This document shows positions 18,693 through 28,568 of a stretch of 64,000 nt of DNA, piece by piece; the first letter of the stretch is position 1, and each line of letters opens with the position of its first letter. The stretch spans positions 62,001-126,000 of the forward strand of contig NZ_CP070507.1 in assembly GCF_016925675.1 (NCBI RefSeq), in the 5' to 3' direction. Made by a program: the position numbers and the translations under genes. The notes under the pieces were generated by a model, which worked only from the letters and a program-made list of their open reading frames with translations, made no database searches and was not told the DNA's origin. This stretch comes from Pseudomonas hygromyciniae (lineage in GTDB: Bacteria; Pseudomonadota; Gammaproteobacteria; Pseudomonadales; Pseudomonadaceae).

Positions 18693-18800
18693 ATGCCGCG
18701 AGTGATCAAGCCCACGGCTGTGCGCCGATTGGAAATTCTGGAATGGGCGCAGCGTATTTTTCTGTCGCGCGGCTAGGCAAGACGGCGGTTCAGCATCTCA
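18693..18800 (+). pseudogene. TetR-family regulator, N-terminal fragment, frameshifted
   Basis: The ATG at 18693 opens MPRVIKPTAVRRLEILEWA, then QRIFLSRG, a typical TetR N-terminus, but a stop follows at 18774. Shifting frame by one base continues as GKTAVQHLTVN, the expected recognition-helix region. The sequence then stops resembling TetR and runs into the MFS gene. The regulator is therefore both frameshifted and deleted, and its operators upstream may now be unoccupied. Confidence 0.65.
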
Positions 18801-18891
18801 CGGTGAACTTCAGGAACGCGGGGCCGCTCCTTGTGCCCGGACTTTTCCTGCTGCTAACGGCATCCTCATTTCAATCGAAGCGATATCAGTC

Positions 18892-20124
18892 ATGACTTGC
18901 GAAGCGTCACCTCGGTCGAGCCCAACTCGCGCCACTCAGTCGCCGGAGTCCGCGTCGCGCTTTGCCATTTTTGTTTTGCTCTCAGCTCTGTCGGTGGTGC
19001 CAGTCAACTTGATAGCGCCTGCACTGCCTACAATGGCGGTGGAACTGCTTTCCGATCCTGCGGTGATAAGCCTCGCTGTTGCGGGTTACGCCGTTGTCAC
19101 CGCTCTGGTTGAACTCATCTCGGGCGCGATTTCAGATCGGTACGGGAGACGGCCCGTTGCGCTGGTCTCCATGGCAATCTTCATTCTCGCCTCTATTGGC
19201 TGTGCAGCGTCTGCCAATATCATGACCTTCCTGTTCTTCCGAGCACTGCAGGCCGCCATTGCTGCCTGCTTTTCTGTTGCGCTTGTCGGAATCAAGGAAA
19301 CATCAAGCGATCGCGACGGCGCGAGCCGAATGGGATACGCCGCAATGGCATGGGCGCTGGCTCCGATGCTCGGCCCTACCGTTGGCGGGGCACTCGATCA
19401 GTTCCTGGGATGGCGCGCGATCTTCATCACCCTTGCTCTCTGCGGAACGGCAATGCTTCTACTGTCGCTGAGAGCGCTCGGGGAAACCGCGCCCTCGCTC
19501 ACTTGGCGCGAGCGCAGCTATCTCAAATCTTATGCGCTGCTTTTGGGGTCAGTGCGGTTTTGGGCCTATGCAGCCTGCATGGCCTTTTCAACGGCCACGC
19601 TCTACATTTTCCTGGTGGGAGCCCCCCTGGTCATCGGCGGCTCGAGTGCCGTTCTGGGGCTGTATATGGGGCTCGTCCCGACGGGGTTCATCTTCGGCAG
19701 CTATTTGACAGGGCGCTTTGCTTCCAGATTCCCACGAGGAACCGCTTTGATCGCCGCGCGGGCTTTGACCTGTGCCGGATTGCTGGTGGGGCTGATGCTG
19801 ACCACGATGGGAAACACGGATGCCCCGGCCTTCTTCCTGCCGTGCATGTTCATTGGCATTGGGAACGGCTTGACCTTACCGCTGGCGAATATGGGCGCAA
19901 TGTCATTGCATAGCGATCTTTCCGGCACGGCAGCCGGCTTGGCGGCAGCCATGCAAATGGGCGGCGGCGCGGTCATTGTTTCTATTGCTGGAATTCTCCT
20001 GCCCGAGGCAGACACCCATGCCCTATTGGCCATGATGCTGAGCGTCGCGCTGCTCGCCCTGTTCGCTGCAACCGTCGTGGCACTCCTGGAGCGACCGCTG
20101 ACAACAGCACATAGACCTGGATGA
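18892..20124 (+). CDS. MFS drug-efflux transporter (Bcr/CflA type)
   Basis: A 410-residue major facilitator with about 12 membrane helices. Motif A is GAISDRYGRRPVALV after helix 2. The proline/glycine-rich motif C of drug antiporters appears in helix 5 (ALAPMLGPTVGGAL). It belongs with Bcr/CflA and CmlA/FloR-like proteins but is not FloR or CmlA itself. It lies downstream of four TetR-type operators and a wrecked tetR, so expression may be constitutive. The drug range is unknown. Confidence 0.82.
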   Translation: MTCEASPRSSPTRATQSPESASRFAIFVLLSALSVVPVNLIAPALPTMAVELLSDPAVISLAVAGYAVVTALVELISGAISDRYGRRPVALVSMAIFILASIGCAASANIMTFLFFRALQAAIAACFSVALVGIKETSSDRDGASRMGYAAMAWALAPMLGPTVGGALDQFLGWRAIFITLALCGTAMLLLSLRALGETAPSLTWRERSYLKSYALLLGSVRFWAYAACMAFSTATLYIFLVGAPLVIGGSSAVLGLYMGLVPTGFIFGSYLTGRFASRFPRGTALIAARALTCAGLLVGLMLTTMGNTDAPAFFLPCMFIGIGNGLTLPLANMGAMSLHSDLSGTAAGLAAAMQMGGGAVIVSIAGILLPEADTHALLAMMLSVALLALFAATVVALLERPLTTAHRPG

Positions 20125-20228
20125 TACTTGGAAAGCGTTGAGCGCGACCTCGCCAACGCCCCCGTTTTCTTAGGCTACAGGGCTAAGGAAAATGGCTACT
20201 AAAGAAAAGTCGAAACAGGAAACCGAGG

Positions 20229-20942
20229 ATGAATTCAAAAGCTGTCATTATCGTGACCTCTCATGCCGACCTTGGAGATACAGGCCGTATAAGCGGGTTT
20301 TGGTTTAATGAAATGAGCGCTCCATACTGGGCGCTGACAGATGCTGGCTTTGACGTGGATATCGCGTCACCAAAAGGCGGGGCAGCTCCATTCGATCCAC
20401 ACGGCATATCCGACGAAGAGAAATCGGCCGACACGGACAGATTTCTTCGATCCGATGTCGAGCAACGCAAAATCAATGCCACACTCGCTGTTCATCAGCT
20501 CAAAGCTCATGATTACGCTGTCACCGTGTTTCCAGGCGGCTTTGGCACAATGTGGGATCTGGCACAATCAGAACAGGTCGCCGCATTTGTAAGCGCCGCC
20601 TACGAGAATGGCGCGATTCTCTGTGCCATCTGTCACGGTCAGGCTGGCCTGATCGGCGCTAAAAAACCAGATGGAACGCCGCTGACCAAAGGTATGCGGT
20701 TATGCTGCCCGCCCAACTCCGAAGAAGAGGCTAACGGCGTCGCCTCGATCGTTCCCTATCTGCTCGAAACCGAATTTCGGAAGCTTGGAGCTCTGTTCGA
20801 GTGTGGGCCGGACTATTCCTCTAAAGTCGTGAGAGATGGCCGACTGATCACCGGGCAGAATGGCCAATCAGTAGATGCTGCGGTTCGCGAGTTGCTGCGT
20901 GCCATCACAGAACTGCAGCCCGCACCGGCAATGAAATCCTGA
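20229..20942 (+). CDS. DJ-1/PfpI-family protein (Hsp31/glyoxalase III-like)
   Basis: A 237-residue class I glutamine-amidotransferase-like fold. The nucleophile elbow AICHGQAGL carries the Cys and the following His. The Glu-containing FNEMSAPYWAL segment and the YAVTVFPGGFGTMWDL strand are also typical. This branch includes Hsp31/YhbO-type chaperone, deglycase and glyoxalase III enzymes that act on methylglyoxal. The ribosome-binding site is AGGAAACCGAGG just before the ATG. It is intact. Confidence 0.8.
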   Translation: MNSKAVIIVTSHADLGDTGRISGFWFNEMSAPYWALTDAGFDVDIASPKGGAAPFDPHGISDEEKSADTDRFLRSDVEQRKINATLAVHQLKAHDYAVTVFPGGFGTMWDLAQSEQVAAFVSAAYENGAILCAICHGQAGLIGAKKPDGTPLTKGMRLCCPPNSEEEANGVASIVPYLLETEFRKLGALFECGPDYSSKVVRDGRLITGQNGQSVDAAVRELLRAITELQPAPAMKS

Positions 20943-21155
20943 TCTTGTTCATCCGCTTCATTACCAACGCAGGTGCGGCGGCAACCATTTTGCGGACGGG
21001 CGAATTTGCACATTCGTGTTTGCATTCACGAGATTGCGCTGCGGCCTTTCAGTCCAACTGATCGGCATGCATATGAGGATCCTTGAATGCCTATTGCGGA
21101 CGGCCCGGCGATCTTGTCGCAAAACTAAGATTTCCGCGACGCCGCATTGCTCCCG
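20943..21155. other. Spacer without recognised features
   Basis: Just over 200 bases between the DJ-1 gene and the GNAT fragment. I see no gene, repeat or hairpin that I can support. Confidence 0.3.
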
Positions 21156-21420
21156 TTAGCTGATGAGTGGCAGATGATAGCGAGTATACTTCTCGAAATC
21201 AGCGACAGGAGAGAAGCCCGCACGCGCGAGCAAAGCCACGCTTCGCGCATTCCCGTGCGTGACGCCCGCATAGAGATCAGATGCCGTCAGCGCATTTTTC
21301 GCATGTCCAATCAATGCCCGTAGGGCAGCAGTCGCATAGCCCTTCCCAGTTTTGTGCTGGTCCAGCCAATACTCCAGTCCGTGACCAAACGATGGGAGGC
21401 TGCGATCAAGTTTCTTGGCA
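21156..21420 (-). pseudogene. 3' fragment of another GNAT acetyltransferase
   Basis: On the minus strand this reads FGHGLEYWLDQHKTGKGYAT, then ALRALIGHA, SDLYAGVTHGNARSVALLARAGF and a stop at 21156. This is the acetyl-CoA-binding second half of a GNAT (HxTGxGY and the N-R-S-V-x-L-L motif). The first half is missing. The fragment joins the 3' end of the APH(4)-like gene, whose last codons overlap it in another frame. It differs from the GNAT at 6267. Confidence 0.65.
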
Positions 21421-22344
21421 GCCCGTCGAAGCGCTTCTCACTTTCTCATCCTGCGTGGCAATCTCCTCACAGCGCGCCATCGCCCACGCGAGATCTGCGG
21501 CATCCCCTGCTTTTGCACTCTCGAAGATCTGAACAAGCCCAATGTGGAGCTGGTAACAGCGCAGGGCCTCAGCGTTTTGCAGGAACTCAGGGTGTCGCGT
21601 CTCGATGTGGCGCGCTTGCGCCTCCATGCAGGCAAGCCAGGGGCGCCAGAAGAAAATGTTGGCCACGTCATAGATCGGATCGCCGAATAGGGCTTCGCTC
21701 CAATCGATTACAGCGGTGATACGCCCCTGGTCTGTCAATACGTTATTGGAACCAAAATCGCCATGTACGAGCCGGCGAACATCGGCGCACCGTGGCATGA
21801 ATTCGCTAAGCAAGCGAAAATATCCATCGATCTGCCGACGATCCACAACGGCCTCGATCCGCTTCCAATCGTAATGCGCTTCGTCAGTGATGGCAGCTAT
21901 GAAGTCCTGCCAGCTTGCGTGCCGTCCGATGCCGCTCGGATCGAACGGGCCGAAGCCCTCGGTTCCATCAAGTATCGCCTCAGCCATGGCCGACATGACC
22001 TGCGAGACTGGGCCGACCACTGTGGGCAGAGTCTCGATGGCTAAGTCCTGTAACGTGACGCCTAGTGCTCGCCGCGATACGCACCACGTATGGTCTTCAA
22101 TCTCGCCTATTGCGACGACCTCAGGGATCGGGAGATCGCGGGAGGCGAAACGGCTATGGCAGAAGGCGTCTTTGTGAAATCCAGCTGCAGTGCGGTTCAC
22201 GCGCAGCACGAAGTCCTCGCTTCCAACACAAATGGCGAAGGCCTGCGACTCTTCACCTTCGGTAATGGGTCTGCATTCCGAGGGTCTATCGAAATCGCGC
22301 GTAATGGCAGAAATTACAGCTTCTCGGGTAAATCGCGGCTTCAT
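21406..22344 (-). CDS. APH(4)-like hygromycin B phosphotransferase homologue
   Basis: A 312-residue kinase matching hygromycin phosphotransferase APH(4)-Ia along almost its whole length at roughly half identity by eye. Shared segments are ITEGEESQAF, VLRVNRTAAGF, FASRDLPIPEV, GVTLQDL, LVHGDFGSNNVLTDQGR (catalytic loop), ITAVIDWSEALFGD and ANIFFWRPWLACME. The ATP-site Asp and metal-binding residues are present. Hygromycin 4-O-phosphorylation is therefore likely but not proven. I chose the ATG at 22344 (MKPRFTREAV) to match the family N-terminus. The last dozen residues come from a junction with a GNAT fragment. Confidence 0.78.
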   Translation of the reverse strand: MKPRFTREAVISAITRDFDRPSECRPITEGEESQAFAICVGSEDFVLRVNRTAAGFHKDAFCHSRFASRDLPIPEVVAIGEIEDHTWCVSRRALGVTLQDLAIETLPTVVGPVSQVMSAMAEAILDGTEGFGPFDPSGIGRHASWQDFIAAITDEAHYDWKRIEAVVDRRQIDGYFRLLSEFMPRCADVRRLVHGDFGSNNVLTDQGRITAVIDWSEALFGDPIYDVANIFFWRPWLACMEAQARHIETRHPEFLQNAEALRCYQLHIGLVQIFESAKAGDAADLAWAMARCEEIATQDEKVRSASTGCQET

Positions 22345-22420
22345 CGGCGTTTTTCTCAACATTTTTTACAGATATGATCAATCCGCCTATTAAACCGGAG
22401 TGTGCTGTTCAGGGCAATAC

Positions 22421-24420
22421 CTAAATAGCGAGACCCCTCTGACGCCCTAACATCCACGACACCGATCCGCCCTGCACGATGCCCATAACCTCGCGGCCGA
22501 GCTGGCGGTCGATGACCGGCCGCCAGGGGACAAGCGTGAACTCGTGGCTCTTTTCCACGACGGCGAACTTGCCGCTCGATAGTTGCACGGTCCCGGTGAA
22601 CCTGCCGCTAACGGTCTCGCCGTCCGTTGCCACCCGAAACGGCAGCGTCTTGTTCGCTGCCATCTCAGCGCCTGCATGGGCAACTTCGCGCTCGCGCAGG
22701 GTGGCGAGAAGGTTGCTCCGATAGGAGACTCGGCCGTCCTGCTGGCGTGTGGCGTCGCCCTGCTCGATATGATGCTCACGGCGGCGGTCCATCGCCTCGC
22801 GCACCTCATGACCGAATCCGGCCGGTGCGAGATCCGATGCGTCACTCGCAAGCAGCCGCCGATCGAGCCAGGTCGATCCTTCCGCGCCGATCTGGTTTTC
22901 CAGATTGAAGATGGATAGGACGCGGATGCTGGCCTGCCGGTTGCGGCCGGCATCGAAGGCTGCGGCGCGGCTCTCGAGATCTTCGGGGATGCGCCACTGG
23001 TCGACGTCGATCCGCTCGACGATTCCGGGGCGGCGCAAAGCTTCGAGCCGGCGCACATGAGCATCGACGTAGCCCTCATAGTCGCCCCCCCCCCGGAACA
23101 CGGCCTTCGAACCTCGCCTGTTCGCGATGGCGGCTCGGCCGATAAATGCCGCCCTCGGAGATGCTGGCGATGGTGCGGTCGGATGGACGGCTCGCTGTCT
23201 CGGCCGGGCCGATCTCGATGACGCTGCCGATCCGGGCGTCCTCGATGCGGGCGGCGTCGATGCCTGCGACATGGTGCGTGCGCCCGTCGATACCATCGAC
23301 CACGATGGTCAGGTTCTCGCCAAGCTCGTCGGTCAGATATTTGTCGAGGACGCGGCCGGTGATCGGGACTTCCGGCGCAACGTCATGAATCTGGAAGGTC
23401 ATCGGATCTCGCTCCAGCCCGTCGGCCTTGAGCGCCTTGTCCATATTGCGGATGATGTCGCCGCGTTCACCCAACTCGCGCAGCACCTGTTCCATCCGCT
23501 CGCTCAATTCCCAGACGCCGGTTGCACGCTCGGTGGCGAGGCCCATCTTCTCCAGCTTGCCGAGACGGCGCAGGCGCAGCGTGCGGTCGAACTGGCGGCG
23601 ATGATCGGCCGGCTCATGACGCAGGTCGAGGAAGCGGTCCTCCGCTTCCTCGGTCATGGCGCGGTCGATGCGGGTGAAGCGGTCCTGACCGATCTCGGCC
23701 GAGAGCTTGCGGCTCTGCTCGATCTCGGTGACGGGGCCGAGTTCGAGCGTCGTAAGATCGCTCGCCCGCTCGCGGATGCCGTTGGCGAGATAGTCGCCGT
23801 TGATGACAAGGTTTTCACCCAGCTCGTCCGTGCCGCGCATGATGACATGGACATGGGGATGGCCGGTGTTGTGGTGATTGACCGCGACCCAATCGAGCTG
23901 GGTGCCGAGATCGGTTTCGACCTGGGCCATGAGGTCGCGGGTATAGGCGGTGAGGTCCGAAAGGTCCGCGCCGTCCTCGGGCGAAACGATGAAGCGGAAC
24001 TGGTGGCGATCGTCCGCGCCGCGCTCGATGAAGGCAGCGCCGTCGGCGCGGTCTTCGGTCGCCGAATAGAGCTGGCCGCGCTCGCCGTCGCGCGAGGTGC
24101 CGTCGCGCTGGATGTAGCGAAGATGGGCGGCGGATTTGCCGTTCTTTCCCGCGCCCTGGACGTAGCGGGTTTTGACGACGACGCGGCGCCGACCGGGACT
24201 GCTATGCTTCCATCCGCCTGAGAGCGTGCGGGCGCGCACGAATGCCGCACCGCGTCCGCGTTTCAGGCCCGGCCAACCGCTCGTCCGTGATGCCTTGCCG
24301 CTCTTCGCCGATGACTGCGACCGGGCGCGCTGCGACGATGATGCCGAGGATCGCGACGCAATGTTGCTCTGCTGCCAGGCGATCTTCTTGGCCTGCGTGA
24401 GAAAGCTCTTGGCCTTGCCA
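22421..24420 (-). pseudogene. Relaxase with DUF3363 domain, frameshifted and fused to tamB
   Basis: A plasmid/ICE relaxase of the kind common in Alphaproteobacteria. The N-terminal nuclease part has HLRYIQRDG, then [15 protein letters not shown] and the metal-binding histidines in [20 protein letters not shown]. The C-terminal DUF3363 part ends at 22421. The frame breaks at ten consecutive C (23085-23094). One base fewer would join the halves ([15 protein letters not shown]). The N-terminal end is joined in frame to TamB at about 24420, so the native start is gone. Without the frameshift the fusion would carry an otherwise nearly complete relaxase. Confidence 0.8.
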
Positions 24421-27149
24421 TTGAAGTTCATTGCCAGTTGGCTGGGCTGCATATCGAACGGCATGAAGTTACCTTCCACATCCACACCGTTGAGCTGCAT
24501 CTGCCCGAACAACTGCGGGCTTTGCAGATTCCCGCCGAGCCGTAAGTTAGCGTTCAGCGTACCCGCCGCTTTCTCGCCGCGCGTAAAGATGGCGTTAGCC
24601 ATCGCCAGCGAGAAATTGCGGATATTGACGTTACCGCCAAGGTTACGTCGCCCCTGGGGATCGGTGACCTGCACCTGCCCGTCAAACTGTCCGTTATTGG
24701 TCAGACGGATCAGCCAGCCTAAATCCGCACGATTATTCTGCAACTTCGCGTTAAGGTTCAGTGTTTCGAAAGCGACCGGCAGCGGTGCATCGTTCACTAC
24801 CTGGGTCACTTTGACGTTACGCCCGGATAGCGTCACTTCACCCTGCGGCAAGCCTTCTTTGGTGGCATCCCACGAGACATCAGCCTTACCGCTGAATGTG
24901 CCGCTGGCCTGGGTGGTATCCGGCATAAAGGGTTTCAGCATCGCCAGGTCGAAGCGGTTCAGATTGACCACCGCACGCCCCTGCGCCCCGGCATCGATCG
25001 TCTGCGGCACGCAAAGCTCCGCATTCGGGTTGGTCCAGCAGTGTGGCCCAATACTGATCTTCTGTTCCTGATTGCGGTAATCCAGCGCGATTTCACGGTT
25101 CAGGGCAACTAGCCCGACGGGCGTGGTGAAGCGTGTATCGCTAAGGGTGCCCTTCCAGCGCTGTTCGTTGCGATCAAAACTCCCGGCCAGTTTTAACTGC
25201 CCGGCGACCGGCTCACCCTGCACCCGCAACTCAAGTTCGTGCTGCTTTTCACTGCCTTTGGCAGCAAGCGTTGCCAGGCTGATATTCACCCCAGGCTGAG
25301 AGAGGCGTTCAACCCGCACATTCATCGTACCGGCAAGCTGATCGGTCGATTTCACATCCCCTTTCACCAGGACACGGGCCACACGCAGCGCTTGCCAGCG
25401 CAGATTGCTGGCGGTGATATCCGCCATTACCTGTGGCGCATCCACCGTACCGCGAATATTCACCAGCCCTTTAGCCGTACCGCCCAGCCCTGGCAGTGCG
25501 TTATCCAGACCTGGCGCGTCGATGTTGGCATCCAGGTTAAGATCTTTTACTCCCAGCTCGCCTTTGACATCGGCTTTGTTGCGTCCCAGTTCCAGATGTA
25601 GCCCCGGAATGGTCCACTGCATATAGCTGTTGCCTTTAAGCTGCCCGTCAACGCTGACTTTATTTTGTTTCACGTTCCCGGCGAGTTTCAGCTCCGGGAT
25701 ATCAAGCTGCCAGGTTCCGCCGTAGAGACTGCCGCGCATTTTCGCCAGCCCGTTCAGTTTTGCAGGCCAGTCCGGGAAGGTTTTTGCGGTGTTGATACCG
25801 TCCAGCGTTAACTCTCCGCGCCAGCTAATCGCCTGCTGCCAGTCGAGCAAGGCTTTGAGTTCGGTTTTCCCTTCCAGCGCGGCGACGCTCAGCTTGTCGA
25901 TGCTGATTTGCTGCTCGTTACCTTTACCGTCCAGAGTGATGGTGGCTGGTGGTACGTCCTGGCCCTTTACCGCCGTGCGGAACGACAGTGTGTAGTCAGT
26001 CATTTTACCGGTCAGCTTGAGCTTAAGGTCGTCGGCCTGATACTGTTTTTCACCGGTAAACGGCCAGTAGAGCTGCTCGCTGGTGATGTCCAGATTGAGC
26101 GGCAGCCCCGCCTCGGCAAGCTGTGTTTGCCCACGTAGAACAATATCCACCGGGCCGGACAGGTTGACGCCAAACTCCAGTTGTTTGCGCACCTCGCCGC
26201 CGACTTTGAGCTTCACTTTCTCGCCTTTCATCGGATCGACATTCAGGGTGCTGTTGAGGGTGATATCCACCGGCCAGTTATCCCGCAATGTCGCCGTGCC
26301 CGTGGCATTAAGCGTGCCCTGATTTGAATCGATATCGAACGCATCAAGCTTCATATTGCCGTCAATGCTGCTCACTTTGAGCAGCATATTGCTGACCGTG
26401 ATATCGGTGTCACCGGTTAAGCGAAGCTGCTCACCGTGAAATTCTTCAATATTGAGATTGAGCGGCAGATGCACATCCGTCATCTGCGGCAGCAGCGGTT
26501 TGGCGAAGAGTTGCTTAAGGGATTCGCCCAGCGGCAGTTCATCCGGTTTCGGATTCTCAACCTTCGGCTCCACCACCTGTTCCTGCGCCACCTTCGCTAC
26601 TTTCGGCAGGGCAATTAGCAGGCCGCTCAGCGAGGTGGGTTTCAGGGTCAGGTTCTTCTCTTCCCAGTTCAGGGCAGAGGAGAAGTTCATGACGGAGACG
26701 GTCGTGTCATCAATATTAATATTGACGTTATTGAGGGCTACGCGGCTTAACGTAATGGGGTACGGCGTGAAAAGGTTTAACGGCCCGTTATCCTCTTCTT
26801 TCACCGGCGCGGCAGGTGGCATCTTTTTGGTATCGATGACCACATTGATATCTTTTAGCGAGATATCGTTCACGCACAGGCTACTGTCACGCAGGCAGCC
26901 CAGTTTTACCGCCAGATGGAACTCTCCGGCATTCACCGCGATACCCGGCTGATCGTAACGAATGTTTTTCAGCGATAAATCACGCCAGCCGCCGATCACC
27001 TGGCCGATTTCCAGTCCCGGAACCCAACGGTTGGCGGCCTTAAACAGCAGGTGTAACCCGCTCGTCGTCCCGACGAGAAAAATAACCGTCCCCAGCACTA
27101 ACAGGATAAACACCAGTACGCCGAGGCTTATCTTCTTCCATAAACTCAT
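24421..27149 (-). pseudogene. tamB: TamB, first two thirds, fused in frame to a relaxase
   Basis: About 909 residues of enterobacterial TamB, the periplasm-spanning protein of the translocation and assembly module. The product starts [14 protein letters not shown] with the single N-terminal membrane anchor and follows TamB through [17 protein letters not shown]. At about 24420 it passes without a stop into relaxase sequence. Full-length TamB is about 1259 residues and ends with a beta-domain that docks to TamA. That domain is lost here. Sequence is closest in feel to Klebsiella/Enterobacter-type TamB, quite unlike its neighbours. Confidence 0.9.
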
Positions 27150-27748
27150 AATTCAGGCCCCAAACCGATGTAAAACTGTAATCCGTGCTCGTCTTTATCG
27201 CCGACCGGAACGGCCAGATCGAATTTGATCGGGCCAACCGGTGATTGCCAGCGCACCCCGACGCCGGTACCGGTTTTGAAATCACTGCGGCGGATATCGC
27301 TCACGGCCTCACCGCTATCGACAAAGACCGCGCCCCACCATTTACCCGTCACGTTGTATTGATATTCCAGCGATCCGGTGGCCATTTTCGAGGCGCCGAT
27401 CAGCTTACCGTCATCATCCTTCGGCGCGATAGATTTGTATTTATAGCCGCGGATGCTGCGATCCCCCCCGGCGAAGAAGCGCAAATCTGGCGGTACGCGG
27501 TTAAAATCGTCTGTTTCGATCCACCCCAGGTTGCCACGGGCCACAAAACGGTGGCGGTCATATAACGTGCGGATCCAGGCGTTTTGCGCCTGCATCACGA
27601 TAAACTCCACATCCGAGCCCCAAGCGGTGCTGGAGTAATCGATGGAATAACGCTGGGAATCACCCCAGGTCGGCATCAGACCGCCGCGCGAACGGGTACG
27701 GCTGATCATCACCCCCGGATAAAGCAGCATGGTGGTGTTGGTCACGCT
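27146..27748 (-). pseudogene. tamA: TamA, C-terminal part, cut by IS26
   Basis: About 200 residues of the C-terminal beta-barrel of TamA, an Omp85-family outer-membrane protein. Recognisable stretches are [34 protein letters not shown], the family hallmark loop, and the end [18 protein letters not shown]. The stop overlaps the tamB start by ATGA, as on enterobacterial chromosomes. The POTRA domains and half of the barrel are missing beyond IS26 at 27749. Confidence 0.9.
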
Positions 27749-28568
27749 GGCACTGTTGCAAAGTTAGCGATGAGGCAGCCTTTTGTCTTATTCAAAGGCC
27801 TTACATTTCAAAAACTCTGCTTACCAGGCGCATTTCGCCCAGGGGATCACCATAATAAAATGCTGAGGCCTGGCCTTTGCGTAGTGCACGCATCACCTCA
27901 ATACCTTTGATGGTGGCGTAAGCCGTCTTCATGGATTTAAATCCCAGCGTGGCGTTGATTATCCGTTTCAGTTTGCCATGATCGCATTCAATCACGTTGT
28001 TCCGGTACTTAATCTGTCGGTGTTCAACGTCAGACGGGCACCGGCCTTCGCGTTTGAGCAGAGCAAGCGCGCGACCATAGGCGGGCGCTTTATCCGTGTT
28101 GATGAATCGTGGGATCTGCCACTTCTTCACGTTGTTGAGGATTTTACCCAGAAACCGGTATGCAGCTTTGCTGTTACGACGGGAGGAGAGATAAAAATCG
28201 ACAGTGCGGCCCCGGCTGTCGACGGCCCGGTACAGATACGCCCAGCGGCCATTGACCTTCACGTAGGTTTCATCCATGTGCCACGGGCAAAGATCGGAAG
28301 GGTTACGCCAGTACCAGCGCAGCCGTTTTTCCATTTCAGGCGCATAACGCTGAACCCAGCGGTAAATCGTGGAGTGATCGACATTCACTCCGCGTTCAGC
28401 CAGCATCTCCTGCAGCTCACGGTAACTGATGCCGTATTTGCAGTACCAGCGTACGGCCCACAGAATGATGTCACGCTGAAAATGCCGGCCTTTGAATGGG
28501 TTCATGTGCAGCTCCATCAGCAAAAGGGGATGATAAGTTTATCACCACCGACTATTTGCAACAGTGCC
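27749..28568 (-). mobile_element. IS26: IS26, right copy (complete, 820 bp)
   Basis: A second complete IS26 of 820 bp with perfect 14-bp ends, in the same orientation as the copy at 3622-4441. The flanking 8-mers (GTCACGCT left, CTCTCCAG right) differ, so it has no target duplication. It cuts tamA on the left and the Tn3-family tnpA on the right. Together the two copies delimit a 23.3-kb segment with the shape of an IS26 translocatable unit or pseudo-compound transposon. Confidence 0.98.
27801..28505 (-). CDS. tnpA: IS26 transposase (IS6 family), second copy
   Basis: A 234-residue transposase, the same protein as that encoded at 3674-4378. It is intact, so the segment between the copies could be mobilised as a single-IS26 translocatable unit. 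Confidence 0.97.
   Translation of the reverse strand: MNPFKGRHFQRDIILWAVRWYCKYGISYRELQEMLAERGVNVDHSTIYRWVQRYAPEMEKRLRWYWRNPSDLCPWHMDETYVKVNGRWAYLYRAVDSRGRTVDFYLSSRRNSKAAYRFLGKILNNVKKWQIPRFINTDKAPAYGRALALLKREGRCPSDVEHRQIKYRNNVIECDHGKLKRIINATLGFKSMKTAYATIKGIEVMRALRKGQASAFYYGDPLGEMRLVSRVFEM

Noticed and set aside
18892..20124. Calling the MFS pump floR or cmlA
   Set aside because: It shares the superfamily motifs, but the sequence does not match FloR or CmlA as I know them.
23127..24221. 364-codon plus-strand ORF
   Set aside because: It is the mirror frame of the relaxase gene; its sequence is low-complexity Ala/Val/Asp-rich with no domain.
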